From positions 1 through 34,589 of the forward strand of contig CANJCM010000049.1 of assembly GCA_947472765.1 (NCBI GenBank): a stretch of DNA of 34,589 nucleotides, in the 5' to 3' direction. Source of the DNA: Opitutia bacterium (GTDB lineage Bacteria > Verrucomicrobiota > Verrucomicrobiia > Opitutales > Opitutaceae). The translations under genes were made by a program, and so were the position numbers. The notes below the pieces were generated by a model. The model saw only the letters and a program-made list of their open reading frames with translations. It was not told where the DNA came from and made no database searches. Shown here piece by piece: positions 32,980 through 34,589 of the stretch (position 1 is the first letter of the stretch; the number at the start of each line of letters is the position of its first letter).

Positions 32980-33009
32980 GATTAAGCGCAAAGACGCCAG
33001 GACGCGAAG
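32980..33009 (+). repeat. 8-bp-period array (TTAAG + CGCAAAGA type)
   Basis: GATTAAG followed by units CGCAAAGA, CGCCAGGA and CGCGAAG, 37 bp after the MFS stop. Confidence 0.8.
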
Positions 33010-33070
33010 TCGTGAGGGCGGGCTTGGGTCGATGGCACAACTCCCGCGCCTTTGAACCGGAACCAGGCAG

Positions 33071-33337
33071 TTGAACCACAGATGCACACAGATGGGGAAG
33101 ACCCCGGCCATCGCCCGCCAAACGGTGTGCCTGATTTCTAGAGCGGGTTAAAGAATTCCGTCGCCATATTTGGGCGTGCACGAGCCACGCCCCGTCACGA
33201 AATCACAATCGATGTAGGGGCGCGCCTCGTGCGCGCCCGCAATTTCCGATCGGCTACACTTCAACTTAATCTGCTCTAGCCGTCCTGGGTTGGATCGGCG
33301 CCTCTGAATCCGTGTCCATTTGTGTCCATCTGTGGTT
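33071..33337. repeat. Inverted pair of 10-bp-period CACAGAT repeats bracketing element B
   Basis: Left arm TTGAACCACAGATGCACACA (33071-33090) continuing GATGG. Right arm at 33307-33337 runs AATCCGTGTCCATTTGTGTC and ends CCATCTGTGGTT. Both arms repeat about every 10 bp, unlike the 8-bp family. The 142-bp composite element lies between them. Confidence 0.8.
33138..33279 (+). repeat. Composite REP element, copy B
   Basis: 142 bp. Left end CTAGAGCGGGTTAAAGAATT, minus-strand hairpin with arms around ACGAG (33172-33192), 17-nt spacer ACGAAATCACAATCGAT (33197-33213), plus-strand hairpin GTAG (33214) to 33238. Right flank GATCGGCTACACTTCAAC and onward, ending CTGCTCTAG. The ends form a short terminal inverted repeat, CTAGAGC. 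Confidence 0.9.
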
Positions 33338-33529
33338 GTTTCCACTGCTTGGATCGGGCTGGCACCGGATGCGAACCGAGGCCAACCGACTCCAGGCTGT
33401 CGGAACGGGAAGAAGGCATTGGCTCGAACCCGGTTCGACTCCGGAAAAACCGCATGGAAGATTCGAGCCGGGTCGTGAATTAAAGCTCTCAAGTGGTCGG
33501 GCAGCGATACGATGATGGGAGGGCCAAAA

Positions 33530-34587
33530 GGGGACACGTCTTGACTCTTGACAAAGCGACGGCCTGACGAGGATTTTGGGACATGGCGAGGAAGCTACGG
33601 GTGGAGTATGCGGGGGCGTGTTATCACGTGTTGAACCGGGGAAACTACCGGCGCGATTTGTTCACCGGGAAAGGGGCGGCGGAGGCGTTTGAGCGGACGA
33701 TGTTCGAGGCGGCGGATCGGTTTGGGTGGCGGCTGCATGCGTTCGTCATCATGTCGAACCACTACCATCTCGCGCTGGAGACTCCGGAGCCGAACCTGAG
33801 CGAGGGGATGAAGTGGCTGCAGGGCACGTGGGTGATGCGCTTCAATCGGTTTCGGGGGCAGGTGGGACGGCCGTTTCAAGGCCGGTACAAGGCGCTGCAT
33901 GTGGAGCCGGGGCCGGCTCTCGCCCAGGTCGCACAATACATCCACCTCAATCCGCGGCGGGCGAAGCTCGTGCGTCCAGGCCGGCTGCTGGATCATCGCT
34001 GGAGCAGCCTGTGGCATTTCGTCGGAAAGAAGCGTCCGGGCTGCCTGGAGGCGGCAACGATCCTCGCGGAGGCGGGCGGACTGCCGGATCGCGCGGTGGG
34101 TTGGCGACGTTATCTGGAGTATCTTGAGGTGCAGGCCGAGGAGGAGCAGGAGCTGCGGGACAAGAAATTTGGCCGGCTTAGCCGGGGCTGGGCGTTGGGC
34201 TCAGCGGAATTCAAGGCGGGTTTGCGCAGGGATCTTTCTGAGCGAGGCGCGCAGCTTGACCGTCTGGCGCTCGCGGGGGCGGACCGGACCGGGCAGCAGG
34301 AAGTGCGCGCGGAGATTTGGGAGGAAAAATTGCAGATCGCGGCGAAGGCGCTGGGCATTGAATTGAGCAAGTTGCCGGCGCCGTTCTCAGCGCCAGAGAA
34401 GGTCTGGCTGGCCGCGGTCATGAAATCGGCGACGTCGGTGTCGAACGGGTGGCTGGCAGAACGACTGCGCATGGGCCGACCTGCGAGTGTCAGCCAGTTC
34501 GTGCGGCGGTTCCGGCTGGCCGGAGGACTGGAGCAGCCGGCCATGCGAAGGGGCGTGTCAAGAGTCAAGACATGACCCCTTGTCCCC
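33530..34587 (+). mobile_element. IS-like RAYT element bounded by inverted repeats
   Basis: The left end begins GGGGACACGTCTTGACTCTT (33530-33549) and continues GACA to 33553. The right end, read on minus from 34587, is GGGGACAAGGGGTCAT followed by GTCTTGACTCTTGACA. The inner 16 bp GTCTTGACTCTTGACA match exactly, and the outer GGGGACA is also shared; the right end has 8 additional bases between. The unit is about 1.06 kb with one transposase gene. A target-site duplication cannot be judged because the window stops 2 bp after the right end. Confidence 0.75.
33583..34575 (+). CDS. REP-associated tyrosine (Y1, HUH) transposase, RAYT
   Basis: 330 residues from ATG 33583 with AGGA 10 nt upstream. 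The N-terminal Y1-transposase domain (PF01797) starts MARKLRVEYAGACYHVLNRGNYRRDLF. The metal site is the HUH motif MSNHYHLALE (His60, His62), and the likely catalytic Tyr119 is in QYIHLNPRRAKLV. These enzymes cut single-stranded DNA at hairpins next to a GTAG-like tetranucleotide. It is longer than usual for RAYTs (about 150-230 residues). The extra C-terminal part contains a helical segment SNGWLAERLRMGRPASVSQFVRR that looks like a helix-turn-helix. The last codons (RVSRVKT) and the TGA are formed by the right inverted repeat of the element. Confidence 0.92.
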   Translation: MARKLRVEYAGACYHVLNRGNYRRDLFTGKGAAEAFERTMFEAADRFGWRLHAFVIMSNHYHLALETPEPNLSEGMKWLQGTWVMRFNRFRGQVGRPFQGRYKALHVEPGPALAQVAQYIHLNPRRAKLVRPGRLLDHRWSSLWHFVGKKRPGCLEAATILAEAGGLPDRAVGWRRYLEYLEVQAEEEQELRDKKFGRLSRGWALGSAEFKAGLRRDLSERGAQLDRLALAGADRTGQQEVRAEIWEEKLQIAAKALGIELSKLPAPFSAPEKVWLAAVMKSATSVSNGWLAERLRMGRPASVSQFVRRFRLAGGLEQPAMRRGVSRVKT

Positions 34588-34589
34588 AA

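Larger units (their letters stand above)
32943..33582. other. Gene-free 640-bp region before the transposase
   Basis: Contains an 8-bp-period array (32980-33009), an inverted pair of CACAGAT repeats (33071-33095 and 33307-33337) with composite element B nested inside (33138-33279), and the left end of the RAYT element from 33530. At 33428-33445 a T-arm-like CCGGTTCGACTCCGG occurs, but no tRNA can be folded around it. Confidence 0.7.

Noticed and set aside
4736-33279. CRISPR array as an explanation of the repeated palindromes
   Set aside because: The repeats are dispersed, differ in orientation and stem sequence, lack regular spacers, and no cas gene is present.
33428-33445. T-arm-like sequence (CCGGTTCGACTCCGG) suggesting a tRNA or tRNA remnant as an insertion site
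   Set aside because: No acceptor, D-arm or anticodon stem can be placed around it at tRNA distances. Chance similarity is likely.

Overview
The window is 34.6 kb of high-GC bacterial chromosome. It most likely comes from the Verrucomicrobiota, probably near Opitutaceae. The reasons are a PVC-type membrane-bound dehydrogenase with a C-terminal CxxCH heme domain, a secreted sulfatase, a coiled-coil/HTH nucleoid-like protein of a kind I associate with Opitutus relatives, several sugar-acid genes, and intergenic spaces packed with palindromic repeats. The taxon is an inference, since no rRNA or other taxonomic marker is present. I see no tRNA, rRNA, CRISPR array or prophage.

Layout. 0-5.2 kb: start of an exported protein running off the left edge, a PVC heme dehydrogenase (minus strand), a tandem GNAT protein, a small unknown protein and a Dabb protein. 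5.3-9.4 kb: hflX and an HTH-MBL hydrolase (minus), then an RbsD/FucU mutarotase, a UxuB-like SDR and an H-NS-like protein ending in a clear terminator. 9.5-14.6 kb: a tight six-gene housekeeping operon (class IV aminotransferase, ruvX, truA, comF, accD, folC). 14.6-20.1 kb: a Tat-exported amidase (minus), a DbpA-type DEAD-box helicase, an HNH endonuclease and a double-ACT protein. 20.3-22.6 kb: a minus-strand GAF-GAF histidine kinase / cupin / membrane peptide operon. 22.9-27.7 kb: an SMP-30 lactonase, an MFS transporter, an RpiB isomerase, an unknown PUA-like protein and an SRPBCC protein, all minus. 27.9-33 kb: a sulfatase, then a FAD oxidoreductase and an MFS hexuronate-type transporter. 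33.5-34.6 kb: a REP-associated tyrosine transposase (RAYT) inside an IS-like element bounded by inverted repeats.

Functionally the window mixes core metabolism (fatty-acid initiation, folate, RNA modification, ribosome rescue) with sugar and sugar-acid use: lactonase, pentose/hexose isomerase, mutarotase, SDR, two anion:cation-type MFS transporters, a FAD oxidoreductase and a sulfatase. This suits a polysaccharide degrader.

The most unusual content is between the genes. At least four classes of small hairpin repeat share one plan: a GTAG/GTGG/GGAG tetranucleotide, a stem of about 8 bp that covaries between copies, and a class-specific invariant loop. They usually occur as inverted pairs. This is the hallmark of REP/BIME elements mobilised by HUH (Y1) transposases, and one such transposase is present. 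There are also a composite repeat of about 142 bp in three copies, with a core inverted relative to its flanks in one copy; a 75-bp inverted repeat with a constant-length but variable spacer; and TTAA-anchored arrays with an 8-bp period. Other oddities are an AccD lacking all four zinc-ribbon cysteines, a DETD-box helicase, and twin palindromes upstream of that helicase.
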